From Comamonas avium (GTDB lineage Bacteria; Pseudomonadota; Gammaproteobacteria; Burkholderiales; Burkholderiaceae_C), in NCBI RefSeq assembly GCF_014836675.1, contig NZ_JACSQK010000004.1:186001-250000 (forward strand): a stretch of DNA of 64,000 nucleotides, read 5' to 3'. The notes below the pieces were generated by a model. It worked only from the letters and a program-made list of their open reading frames with translations. It did no database searches and had not been told where the DNA came from. Each line of letters opens with the position of its first letter. The stretch's first letter is position 1. Shown here piece by piece: positions 11,327 through 19,517 of this stretch. Position numbers and translations under genes: made by a program.

Positions 11327-12586
11327 ATGCTCGCTAATTTACCCACTTTGTCCTCCGTCACACCTGCAGCAAACGCGGCCAGCTCCATGATTGCGCGCCA
11401 AGCCATCGTGGACGTAGACAAAGAGGTCATTGGCTATGAGCTGTTCAACCGCTCCCGGGCCCCTGCCGAGCACACAGCAGCCACAGATGTCATTTTGCTG
11501 TTCACTGCGCTGTCTCACGCTGGCAGCGAAGACCTGGTGGGCACCAAGCTGCTTTTTGTCAACAGCACCCATGAAAGTCTGGCGGGCGGGCACCTGGAGC
11601 TATTGAACCCTGAAAAGGTCGTGCTGGAAGTGGAGTCTCTGGGTCACGTTGCAAGCACCGAAGCTGTCGCACGCCTGCCCATCTTGCGCGCGCTGCGTGA
11701 GCGCGGTTTCAAGCTGTCGTTCAACCACACTGTTTTGGAGTCGGCCTATGCCACGTGGATGCCGCTGGCGGACTACATCAAGCTGGACCTGACCGTCCTG
11801 CGCCCTGAGCAGCTTGCCGTGCTGGTCAGCTACGCAGCGCGCCACACCAAAGCACAGCTGATTGCCACCAAGGTAGAGACGCAGCAGCAGTTTGACATGC
11901 TCAAAAGCATTGGAATTTCTCTGTTCCAAGGCTACTGGTTCTCTCGCCCATCGGTGGTGGAAGCGAAATTGCTGGCCCCCAACCAGGCCAGCATCATTCA
12001 GCTCATTAATCTGCTGCGCCGACAGGCCAGTACCGATGAAATTGAAGAGGTACTCAAAAAAGATGCAGGTCTGGCCTTCAATCTGATGCGCCTGATCAAC
12101 TCTGCCGGGTTTGCCACCTCGCGCGAAGTCACCTCATTTCGCCAGGCCGTGATGATCATGGGCCTGAAGAAACTCTTTCGCTGGGCAGCCTTGCTGCTGA
12201 CAGCATCCAAATTTGGCACCACCAGCGCAGCCATCGGGCACACCGCCGTCATTCGCGGACGCCTGATGGAATTACTGGCTCGGGAGTTCATGAGCGAGGA
12301 CGATGCCGACCAGGCCTTTGTGGTCGGTATTTTTTCGCTGCTCGATTCCATGCTCAGCATCCCCATGGAAGATGCACTGCACCTTATCAACGTTCCCACG
12401 CCAGTGCGGCTTGCCCTGGTGGAGCACGAAGGGGTCTTTGGTGAATTACTGCGTCTGGCTGAAGCCTGTGAAAACAGCAATGACCAGGCATTTGACCATT
12501 CGGCTTCTGCGCTGCAGCTGACCAGCCAGCAAATCAACTGGGCACACCTGCAAGCCCTCGCCTGGTGTGACCAAATCACGCAATAG
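11327..12586 (+). CDS. EAL and HDOD domain signalling protein, copy 1
   Basis: 419 residues: an N-terminal degenerate EAL domain (about 20-210) and a C-terminal HDOD domain (about 215-400), the YuxH-like architecture. EAL-type phosphodiesterases cleave c-di-GMP, but here the active site is eroded: the EAL motif reads YELF, the DDFGTG metal segment is LSFNHT, and AEGVE reads ATKVE. It probably binds partners or nucleotide rather than hydrolysing it. HDOD is a non-catalytic HD-related scaffold (SFRQAVMIMGLKKLFRW is its typical segment). Followed after 119 bases by a close paralogue. Confidence 0.88.
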   Translation: MLANLPTLSSVTPAANAASSMIARQAIVDVDKEVIGYELFNRSRAPAEHTAATDVILLFTALSHAGSEDLVGTKLLFVNSTHESLAGGHLELLNPEKVVLEVESLGHVASTEAVARLPILRALRERGFKLSFNHTVLESAYATWMPLADYIKLDLTVLRPEQLAVLVSYAARHTKAQLIATKVETQQQFDMLKSIGISLFQGYWFSRPSVVEAKLLAPNQASIIQLINLLRRQASTDEIEEVLKKDAGLAFNLMRLINSAGFATSREVTSFRQAVMIMGLKKLFRWAALLLTASKFGTTSAAIGHTAVIRGRLMELLAREFMSEDDADQAFVVGIFSLLDSMLSIPMEDALHLINVPTPVRLALVEHEGVFGELLRLAEACENSNDQAFDHSASALQLTSQQINWAHLQALAWCDQITQ

Positions 12587-12705
12587 CTCGACAGGTTTCA
12601 CCACCAAAGAGACAGCTGGGCAGATTCGCTGACCCAAAGGGTACATGTGTATAGCGCGCATCACGTTACATTTACACACCTGCAGACTGCCCCGCGATCG
12701 CCTAC

Positions 12706-13989
12706 ATGAATTCTGTCAACAAAACCGCTACCTCCGCCCCCAGCTTGCCTGAAGGGATTCCCGACGCATCGGTTTCCATGATTGGGCGACAAGCCATCTT
12801 GAACGAGAGGCGCGAGGTCTATGGCTATGAACTCTTTGACCGTTCAACGGCCATCGATGCGCATACGGCGGCCAGTGATGCAGCCATGCTTTTCAATGCC
12901 TTGTCTTATGCAGGTACGGAAGCGCTGGTTGGCCGCAAGCTCGTGTTTATCAACTGCACCCACGAAAGCCTGGCAGGCGGTCATCTGGAATTGATTCACC
13001 CAGACAAAGTGGTGCTGGAAATCTCTACCTTGGGTGAAAACGTAACACCCAACGAAATTGCGGCATGCATTCCTATTTTCGAAAGCTTGCGCCAGCGGGG
13101 GTTTCGCCTGGCTTTTGACCAGAATCTGCTGCGCCGTGCCTATGTGAACTGGCTGCCCATGGCCAGCTATATCAAGCTGGACATGCTCACCTTCCCGATA
13201 GACAACGCACAAGCCTTGGTGAAGTTTGCACGCACCCACACCATTGCCCAGATCATTGCGGAAAAAGTAGAGACCCAGGCACAGTTTGAACATATGCACG
13301 CGCTGGGCGTCAAACTCTTTCAGGGTTTTTGGTTTGCCAGGCCTGATGTCGTGCAGGCAAAAATGGTGCGCCCCTCGCAGGCGACCATCATGCAACTGCT
13401 CAATCTGGTTCGCAGCCAAAGCTCCACCGCTGAAATTGAAGAGCTGCTCAAGAAAGACCCCACGCTGTCTTTTAACCTGCTGCGCTTCATCAACTCTTCG
13501 GGGTTTGGACTGTCGTGCGAAATCACATCGTTTCGCCATGCCGTGATGATCCTGGGCCTGAAAAAGCTGTTTCGCTGGGCGGCGCTCTTGATGACCACAT
13601 CACGGGCTGGTGGCAGCGCTCCAGCCGTGGGTCAGACCGCCGTGGTCCGGGGCCGCCTGATGGAGCTTTTGGCAACAGAAATGCTGCCACCCGAAGAGTC
13701 TGACAACGCTTTCGTGGTGGGGGTGTTTTCGTTGCTGGATGTCATTTTGGGCATTCCCATGGAAAAGGCGCTGGAGTCCATCGCTCTGCCGCAATCGGTC
13801 GCTGAAGCGCTCTTGCACCGAACTGGGCCCTATGCCCCGTTTCTGGAGCTGGTGCTGGCCTGCGAGACAGGCGATGAAGTGACATTTGCCCGCAACTCTG
13901 ATGCACTGCACCTGTCCAACCACCAGGTCAACTGGGCGCATTTACAAGCACTGGCGTGGGCTGACAACCTCAGCAGCGATAACGGATAA
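12706..13989 (+). CDS. EAL and HDOD domain signalling protein, copy 2
   Basis: 427 residues with the same EAL-HDOD order as the preceding gene and strong similarity along the whole length (shared THESLAGGHLEL and QVNWAHLQALAW-type segments), so the pair arose by tandem duplication. This copy keeps slightly more of the EAL site (LAFDQN and IAEKVET in place of LSFNHT and ATKVET) but still lacks DDFGTG, so c-di-GMP hydrolysis is doubtful. No membrane segment; cytoplasmic. The 119-base gap leaves room for its own promoter. Converges on xerD. Confidence 0.88.
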   Translation: MNSVNKTATSAPSLPEGIPDASVSMIGRQAILNERREVYGYELFDRSTAIDAHTAASDAAMLFNALSYAGTEALVGRKLVFINCTHESLAGGHLELIHPDKVVLEISTLGENVTPNEIAACIPIFESLRQRGFRLAFDQNLLRRAYVNWLPMASYIKLDMLTFPIDNAQALVKFARTHTIAQIIAEKVETQAQFEHMHALGVKLFQGFWFARPDVVQAKMVRPSQATIMQLLNLVRSQSSTAEIEELLKKDPTLSFNLLRFINSSGFGLSCEITSFRHAVMILGLKKLFRWAALLMTTSRAGGSAPAVGQTAVVRGRLMELLATEMLPPEESDNAFVVGVFSLLDVILGIPMEKALESIALPQSVAEALLHRTGPYAPFLELVLACETGDEVTFARNSDALHLSNHQVNWAHLQALAWADNLSSDNG

Positions 13990-14133
13990 GCGCGTGCGGT
14001 GCCTCTGTCACCAGAGGCTGAGTAGTACGCTGCGCAGCGACACCTGATAGCCGCGCCTTACTGGCTGGCAGCAAACGCCGCTGCTATGCGCTGCTATGTG
14101 CTGCTAGCCTGCCCAATGCCCCCATCAATGCGG

Positions 14134-15048
14134 CTATCCACGCGGATGGTGCTGGGCATGCAGCTGCTGCAGGCGCTCCCTGGCAACATGGGTGTAAATG
14201 GTGGTGGTGGAAATGTCTGCATGACCCAGCAGCATCTGCACGACGCGCAAGTCCGCTCCGTGATTGAGCAGGTGCGTCGCAAATGCATGGCGCAATGTGT
14301 GCGGCGACAAGGGCGCTGTCACGCCGGCCAGCGTGGCGTATTTTTTCACCAGCATCCAGAACATCACCCGCGTCATGCCGCTGCCGCGCTGCGTGACAAA
14401 CAAATCATCCGTTGACTGCCCTGCCAAGATGGCTGGACGCGCTTCTTGCAAAAAGCGAATCAGCCATGACTGCGCCTCCTCGCCAAACGGCACCAGGCGC
14501 TCCTTGCGGCCTTTGCCTTCGGTACGCAGCACACCGCTTTTAATGTCCAGCTGGTGCACCTTCAAACTGACCAGCTCGCTCACGCGCAAGCCACTGGCAT
14601 ACATCAGCTCCAGCATGGCACGATCGCGCAGCCCCAGCAGGCAGCTGTCATCAGGTGCCTGCAGCAAAGCTTCAACCTGTGCCTGCGTCAATGTGTGCGG
14701 CACCCGCAGCGGGCGCTTGGCTGCCAGCAATCGAACAGTGGGGTCGTGCTCTACACGTTTTTCGCGCAGCGCCCAGTGATAAAAACGTCGCAAAACACTG
14801 AGGCTGCGGTTGCTGGAAACCGCTTTCACGCCTTGCTCATGGCGCTGCTGGCCATACGTCTGAAGTTGCAGCTCCTGCGCGCTGAGCAGCGAACAGCCCT
14901 CCTCGTAGCCGGCAAGAAACTGGGCGCAGCCTGACATATCACGCCGGTAGGCCTGCAAGGTATTGGCAGACAGGCCGTCTTCCAGAAACAAGGTTTCAAT
15001 GAAGTCATCAATGGCCGAAAGGCTGCTGTGTAGTGCTGCGTCATTCAT
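14134..15048 (-). CDS. xerD: Site-specific tyrosine recombinase XerD
   Basis: Partner of XerC in resolving chromosome dimers at dif, acting with FtsK at the septum. 304 residues starting MNDAALHSS: an N-terminal SAM-like DNA-binding domain (about 1-100) and a C-terminal catalytic domain. The active-site residues are present: Arg in ASGLRVSEL, Lys in EGKGRKER, His and Arg in SPHTLRHAFATHL, His in LGHADIST, and the nucleophilic Tyr in TIYTHV. XerD rather than XerC is the better match by length and motif context. An upstream in-frame extension crosses the terminator hairpin and is rejected. Confidence 0.92.
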   Translation of the reverse strand: MNDAALHSSLSAIDDFIETLFLEDGLSANTLQAYRRDMSGCAQFLAGYEEGCSLLSAQELQLQTYGQQRHEQGVKAVSSNRSLSVLRRFYHWALREKRVEHDPTVRLLAAKRPLRVPHTLTQAQVEALLQAPDDSCLLGLRDRAMLELMYASGLRVSELVSLKVHQLDIKSGVLRTEGKGRKERLVPFGEEAQSWLIRFLQEARPAILAGQSTDDLFVTQRGSGMTRVMFWMLVKKYATLAGVTAPLSPHTLRHAFATHLLNHGADLRVVQMLLGHADISTTTIYTHVARERLQQLHAQHHPRG

Positions 15049-15065
15049 AGATGGATTGTTGCCAT

Positions 15066-15102
15066 AAAAAAGGCGCTGCACCTTGCGATGCAGCGCCTTT
15101 TT
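15066..15102. terminator. Bidirectional terminator between the Bug receptor gene and xerD
   Basis: AGGCGCTGCA / TGCAGCGCCT stem with an A run before and a T run after. On the minus strand it ends the 15118-16080 gene, and it lies just upstream of the xerD start, so xerD needs its own promoter or read-through. Confidence 0.8.
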
Positions 15103-15117
15103 GAGGCCACGGGCCAA

Positions 15118-16080
15118 TTACTCCAGCGTCAGCTTCTGCTCCATCACGACCTTGCGGTAGACGTCATATTCAGCCTTGATCTGCTGCGCAAACTCTTCGG
15201 GCGAATTGCCGATCACCAGGGAGCCCGTGTCCTCGATGCGCTTGCGCACGGCAGGGTCCTGCAAGACCTTCTTCACCGCCGCGTTCAGCTTGTCCACGAC
15301 CTCTTTGGGCATGCCTTTGGGGCCCAAAATGCCATAGAAGGCCATGCGGTTGACGGGCTCCAGGCCCACTTCCTTGAACGTGGGCACGTCAGGCAGAACT
15401 TCCAGACGCTGAGGCGCTGCCACCGCAATTGCCAGCAGACGCTTGTCTTTGATAAACGGCAGTGCCGAGGGCAGGTTGTCCAAAATAATCGGCACCTGAC
15501 CAGCCACCGTGTCATTGAGCGCCGGGCCAGCACCGCGATAAGGAATATGGGTGATGAAAGTGCCGGTCAGGTTTTTGTACAGCTCCATCAGCATGTGCTG
15601 GATACCGCCGGTACCCGACGATGCATAGGAGTACTTGCCTTGCGATGCCTTGAGCATGGCCAGAAAGCTTTTGTGGTCTGTCGGTCCAAATTTAGGATTG
15701 ATGGCCAGCACATTGGGGGTGGCAGCCACATTGATCACCGGGGTGAAATCCGTCAATGTGTTGTAGGGAATCTTGGGATTGATGGCGGGGTTGGTGGCCG
15801 TCGAAGAGACGGTGGCAATACCCAGGCTATAGCCATCTGGTGCAGCGCGTGACGTCTCCAGAGCACCCACAATGCCGCCGCCACCGCCCTTGTTTTCCAC
15901 AATCACGGACTGCCCCAGCTCGCGCCCTAAAGGCTCTGCAATCACGCGAGCGATGATGTCCGTCGTGCCGCCCGGAGCAAAAGGCACAAGCAACTTGATG
16001 GGTTTGGTGGGATAGCTCTGTGCAAAAGCAGTAGAGCCGACGATGGCAAAAGCAAGACCCAGGCAGATACGACGTTTCAT
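15118..16080 (-). CDS. Tripartite tricarboxylate transporter substrate-binding protein (Bug family)
   Basis: Periplasmic receptor of the Bug/TctC type, hugely expanded in Burkholderiales, binding carboxylates or related small molecules for TctAB-type transporters. 320 residues from MKRRICLG with a Sec signal peptide cleaved after about AFAQ (residue 20). The mature protein shows the typical YPTKPIKLLVPFAPGG start and ADFTPV/NVAATP-like segments, IPYRGAGPAL, and a C-terminal ADVPTF-like stretch. No TctA/TctB genes are nearby, usual for orphan Bug genes. The ligand is unknown. A possible -10 TACAAT lies about 20 bases upstream of its start on the minus strand. Confidence 0.93.
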   Translation of the reverse strand: MKRRICLGLAFAIVGSTAFAQSYPTKPIKLLVPFAPGGTTDIIARVIAEPLGRELGQSVIVENKGGGGGIVGALETSRAAPDGYSLGIATVSSTATNPAINPKIPYNTLTDFTPVINVAATPNVLAINPKFGPTDHKSFLAMLKASQGKYSYASSGTGGIQHMLMELYKNLTGTFITHIPYRGAGPALNDTVAGQVPIILDNLPSALPFIKDKRLLAIAVAAPQRLEVLPDVPTFKEVGLEPVNRMAFYGILGPKGMPKEVVDKLNAAVKKVLQDPAVRKRIEDTGSLVIGNSPEEFAQQIKAEYDVYRKVVMEQKLTLE

Positions 16081-16283
16081 GCTGAATTGATCCCTTGTCA
16101 ATTGTAAGTTTTAGTACAGAAATCGATGCTAATGGCGAAGCGCTTTTTCTGCGCCGCCCATTTCACGCTTTTTTCTCAGTGCATTCCCTATGCATAGAAA
16201 TTTCTCAAAACGTGTCGCTAGGGTGCCAATTTCGTGACTAGCACGCCGCAAACGCGGGAAAAAAGGCAGTAGCCTCTGCACCC

Positions 16284-17189
16284 GTGAACTACGCCCAGCT
16301 CCTTTTTCCAGACTTCGCCCTGATCCTTCTGGGCTATCTGCTCTGCCGCTTCAGCCCACTCAACCGCCCAGTCTGGCAAGGCGCAGAAGCCTTGGTGTAC
16401 TACCTGCTGTTTCCAGTCCTGCTGTTTCACTCCATCGTCAAAAGCCCGCTGGACTGGGCAGCCACCTCCAGCCTGATTGCAGCGGGTGTCACTTCAGGCC
16501 TTGCAGGCATTGCACTGGCCTACAGCTTGCCCTGGTGGCCAGGCTTGCGCAAAAACGTGGCGGCACGTGACCACGCCAGCGCTGCACAGGTGGCCTTTCG
16601 CTTTAACTCGTTCATTGGTCTGGCACTGGCAGACCGGCTGGCTGGCGCTCAAGGGCTGTTTTTCATCTCGGTGCTCATCGGCTTTTGCGTTCCGATGTTC
16701 AACATTGCCGCAGTGTGGCCAATGGCACGTGAGAGCAAGCAAAGCTTTTTGGGTCAGCTGGTACGCAACCCCTTGATCGTGGCCACCGTGTGTGGCCTGA
16801 CGGCCAACTTGCTGGGCTTTCGCATGCCGTCCTGGCTGGAGCCACCCGTGGCACGCATCGGTGCAGCATCGATTGCGCTGGGCCTGATGTCTGCAGGCGC
16901 AGGCATGCAACTGGGCCTGCTGACACAGGCCAAACGCCTGAGCGTGGGTGTGCTGGGTATTCGCCACCTGATTCAGCCACTGATTGCGCTGGGCGCAATC
17001 CATGTGTTTGGCCTGCAGGGTGACCAGGCGCTCATCTTGCTGCTGTTTTCTGCGCTGCCCACGGCATCAACTTGCTATGTGCTGGCCGCACGCATGGGCT
17101 ATAACGGGCCCTATGTGGCAGGGCTGGTCACGCTGTCCACGCTGCTGGGCATTGTCAGCCTGCCCTACGCCCTTTCCCTGGTACCTTGA
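16284..17189 (+). CDS. AEC family transporter (auxin efflux carrier-like permease)
   Basis: 301 residues, almost wholly hydrophobic, with eight to ten predicted membrane helices, matching the AEC family of the BART superfamily. Bacterial members move dicarboxylates or similar anions; the substrate here is not known. The start is GTG at 16284. Conserved features: FHSIVKSPLDW after the second helix, FRFNSFIGLALADR in the middle, and a C-terminal ALPTASTCYVLAARMGYN helix segment typical of AEC proteins. The SGNH hydrolase gene starts 12 bases after its stop, so the two are likely one operon. Confidence 0.88.
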   Translation: MNYAQLLFPDFALILLGYLLCRFSPLNRPVWQGAEALVYYLLFPVLLFHSIVKSPLDWAATSSLIAAGVTSGLAGIALAYSLPWWPGLRKNVAARDHASAAQVAFRFNSFIGLALADRLAGAQGLFFISVLIGFCVPMFNIAAVWPMARESKQSFLGQLVRNPLIVATVCGLTANLLGFRMPSWLEPPVARIGAASIALGLMSAGAGMQLGLLTQAKRLSVGVLGIRHLIQPLIALGAIHVFGLQGDQALILLLFSALPTASTCYVLAARMGYNGPYVAGLVTLSTLLGIVSLPYALSLVP

Positions 17190-17201
17190 ATTCACATCCA
17201 C

Positions 17202-17840
17202 ATGATTAATCGCCGCGCTGGTTTGCTTGCCCTGCTCTGCCTGCCATTGTTTACAGCATGTGGCGGCAAAACACCGGCTGCGCAACCGGTTGCGGCAGGC
17301 TCTGTGGTTGTCGCTCTGGGCGATTCACTCACTTCAGGCGTAGGTGCCAAGCCGGGTGAGGATTGGCCCAGCCTGCTTGCCGAGCTGACCGAGTGGGACG
17401 TCATCAATGGCGGCATCTCGGGCAATACCAGCGCACAAGGCGCGCAGCGCTTGCCAGAGCTGCTGAGCGAACACGCCCCCAGCCTCGTGATTGTGGGTTT
17501 AGGAGGCAATGACTTCTTGCGCAGGCAATCTCCTGACATGACCCGGCAATCGCTCACACAGAGTGTGCGCAACGCACAAGCTGCGGGGGCTCAGGTGGTC
17601 TTGGTGGCTATTCCAGAACCCAGCTTGATGGCTGCCGCCGGTGCCGTGCCCAGTGATCACCCGCTGTATGCAAGCCTGGCCAAAGAGCTGAACGTGCCGC
17701 TGATATCGGGTTTGTGGGGGCCTATCCTGGGCAATCCAGACTTGCGTGCCGACACCGTCCATGCCAACGCACAGGGCTATGCGGCATTTGCGCAGACCTT
17801 AGTACAAGCGTTGCGCAGCGCAGGTTTTTTGCCGCACTGA
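17202..17840 (+). CDS. SGNH/GDSL hydrolase lipoprotein (arylesterase/TesA-like)
   Basis: 212 residues. A lipoprotein signal ends in the lipobox LFTAC (Cys at about residue 20), so it is expected at a membrane in the periplasm. Blocks of the SGNH family are present: block I GDSLTSG with the catalytic Ser, block II NGGISGNTSA, block III GLGGNDFL with the Asn, and the DTVHANAQGY block V with the Asp/His pair. TesA-type enzymes hydrolyse thioesters, aryl esters or lysophospholipids; the natural substrate is not clear. Follows the AEC gene closely; repeat copy D lies directly downstream. Confidence 0.92.
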   Translation: MINRRAGLLALLCLPLFTACGGKTPAAQPVAAGSVVVALGDSLTSGVGAKPGEDWPSLLAELTEWDVINGGISGNTSAQGAQRLPELLSEHAPSLVIVGLGGNDFLRRQSPDMTRQSLTQSVRNAQAAGAQVVLVAIPEPSLMAAAGAVPSDHPLYASLAKELNVPLISGLWGPILGNPDLRADTVHANAQGYAAFAQTLVQALRSAGFLPH

Positions 17841-17938
17841 AATATAAAGATAGCTACCAGCGCTTTCCACTAAACACTTTCAACATCTTTTCATATTGAA
17901 AGTGTTTAAAACAAAGCGTTAATAGCTCTCTTTTTAAT
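17841..17938. repeat. Intergenic hairpin repeat, copy D
   Basis: Outer ends TAGCTACCAGCGCTTT (17851-17866) and AAAGCGTTAATAGCT (17913-17927). Perfect 13-bp inner arms TAAACACTTTCAA (17871-17883) and TTGAAAGTGTTTA (17896-17908). It lies between convergent genes and reaches the queG stop codon. Confidence 0.85.
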
Positions 17939-19022
17939 TGGCCTGGCCTTGCGCCAGAGCCCATTGCACATGTTCACGCACCACTTCGTGACTGTGCGCC
18001 GCCTGCCCCTGCAAGGCCGCTCGAATGGACGCATGCATGTGCGTATCTGCCAGATTGTTAAGCGCATTGCCCATGGCCACCGCAATGTTGCGCAACCAGC
18101 GCACATGCCCAATGCGGCGAATCGGACTGCCCTCGGTACAGCGCAAAAATGTGGCCTCATCCCAGCTGAACAGCTGCACCAGCGTGCTGCCTGCCAGACC
18201 GGCGCGCGCATCAAAGTCCGGCAAGGTGCTGCTTTGCGCAAACTTGTTCCAGGGGCAGGCCAGCTGACAGTCATCACAGCCATAGATGCGGTTGGCCAGC
18301 AGCGGGCGCATCTCCAGCGGAATGGCGCCATCGTGCTCAATGGTCAAATACGAAATACAGCGGCGTGCATCTACGCGGTACGGCGCAACAATGGCCCCCG
18401 TGGGACAGGCATCCATGCAACTGGAGCAACTGCCGCAGTGCGCAGTCACCGGCGCGGTCTCCGGCAAGGCCATGTCGATATAAATCTCGCCCAGAAAGAA
18501 CATGGAGCCCGCATCGCGGTTGAGCACCAGCGTGTGCTTGCCGCGCCAGCCCTGACCGCTGCGCCGTGCCAGCTCGGCCTCCATCACCGGGGCTGAATCG
18601 GTAAATGCACGGTGGCCCAGAGCCCCTACTTCCTGGGCAATGCGCTCGGCCAGTTTTTGCAGACGGCTGCGCAGCACCTTGTGGTAATCGCGCCCACGGG
18701 CATACACCGAAATAATGCCTTCCTGCGGCCGCTGCAAACGCGCCCATTCCACGCACTGCCAGTCTTGCGGGGTGCTGCGCGGCAAATAATCCATGCGCAC
18801 CGTGATCACACTCACCGTGCCCGGCACCAGCTCCGCCGGGCGCGCACGCTTGAGGCCATGTGCCTCCATGTAATGCATTTGCCCATGGAAACCCTGAGCC
18901 AGCCACTGCAGCAGCCCGTCCTCACAAGACGACAAATCCACACCGGATACGCCAATTTGGGAAAATCCCAATTCGCGGGCCCAGTCCTGCATCGAAAGAA
19001 CCAATTGACTGCTGCAAACCAT
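17934..19022 (-). CDS. queG: Epoxyqueuosine reductase
   Basis: Catalyses the last step of queuosine synthesis in tRNA, reducing epoxyqueuosine to queuosine; a cobalamin and [4Fe-4S] enzyme of the cytoplasm. 362 residues from MVCSSQLV (another Met ten codons later is possible). Two ferredoxin-type clusters are visible: CGSCSSCMDACPTGA and, further on, CDDCQLACPWNKFA. Also seen: YARGRDYHKVLRSRL and DSAPVMEAELARRSG, both typical of QueG. The first 18 bases overlap the start of tsaE on the opposite strand. Its cobalamin need fits with the B12-regulated receptor at 33.5 kb. Confidence 0.94.
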   Translation of the reverse strand: MVCSSQLVLSMQDWARELGFSQIGVSGVDLSSCEDGLLQWLAQGFHGQMHYMEAHGLKRARPAELVPGTVSVITVRMDYLPRSTPQDWQCVEWARLQRPQEGIISVYARGRDYHKVLRSRLQKLAERIAQEVGALGHRAFTDSAPVMEAELARRSGQGWRGKHTLVLNRDAGSMFFLGEIYIDMALPETAPVTAHCGSCSSCMDACPTGAIVAPYRVDARRCISYLTIEHDGAIPLEMRPLLANRIYGCDDCQLACPWNKFAQSSTLPDFDARAGLAGSTLVQLFSWDEATFLRCTEGSPIRRIGHVRWLRNIAVAMGNALNNLADTHMHASIRAALQGQAAHSHEVVREHVQWALAQGQAN

Positions 19023-19517
19023 AACCCCCCGATTGTAGAAAGCGCAGGCGCTGCGCAACGTGTGCTGACCTGGCAAGACGAGTCAGACACTGAGGCCTTT
19101 GCAGCACAGCTGGCCGCTATGGCTGAAACACGCAACGCCTACATCACCCTGCACGGGGATTTGGGCGCTGGAAAAACCACCTTCGTGCGCCACCTGCTGC
19201 GCACTCTGGGGGTGCAAGGGCGTATCAAAAGCCCCACATATGCCGTGGTCGAGCCCCACGAAGTGCCGGGTCTGACGGTGTGGCACTTTGACTTTTACCG
19301 CTTCGAAGACCCCCGAGAGTGGGAAGATGCAGGTTTTCGTGACATTTTTGCCAGTGAAGGGTTGAAACTGGCAGAATGGCCGGAAAAGGCCGCTGCGTTG
19401 ACTCCACCTGCGGACTTAGCTATTCATATTGAAGCAATTGACGAAACCCAGCGCCACGTCACTCTGCGCGCCAGCACAGAGCGAGGTCGGCGCATGCTGC
19501 AGCACTGGCCACAATGA
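19005..19517 (+). CDS. tsaE: tRNA threonylcarbamoyladenosine biosynthesis ATPase TsaE
   Basis: P-loop ATPase that works with TsaB and TsaD to put threonylcarbamoyl on A37 of ANN-decoding tRNAs. The Walker A motif is GDLGAGKTTF, followed by SPTYAVVEPHE and the HFDFYRF and LAEWPEKA segments of the family. No ATG occurs at a plausible place; TTG at 19005 gives 170 residues, and GTG at 19062 is the alternative. With TTG the coding sequence overlaps the divergent queG start by 18 bases. Its stop overlaps the amiC start as ATGA, so the two are translationally coupled. Confidence 0.92.
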   Translation: MTAANHNPPIVESAGAAQRVLTWQDESDTEAFAAQLAAMAETRNAYITLHGDLGAGKTTFVRHLLRTLGVQGRIKSPTYAVVEPHEVPGLTVWHFDFYRFEDPREWEDAGFRDIFASEGLKLAEWPEKAAALTPPADLAIHIEAIDETQRHVTLRASTERGRRMLQHWPQ

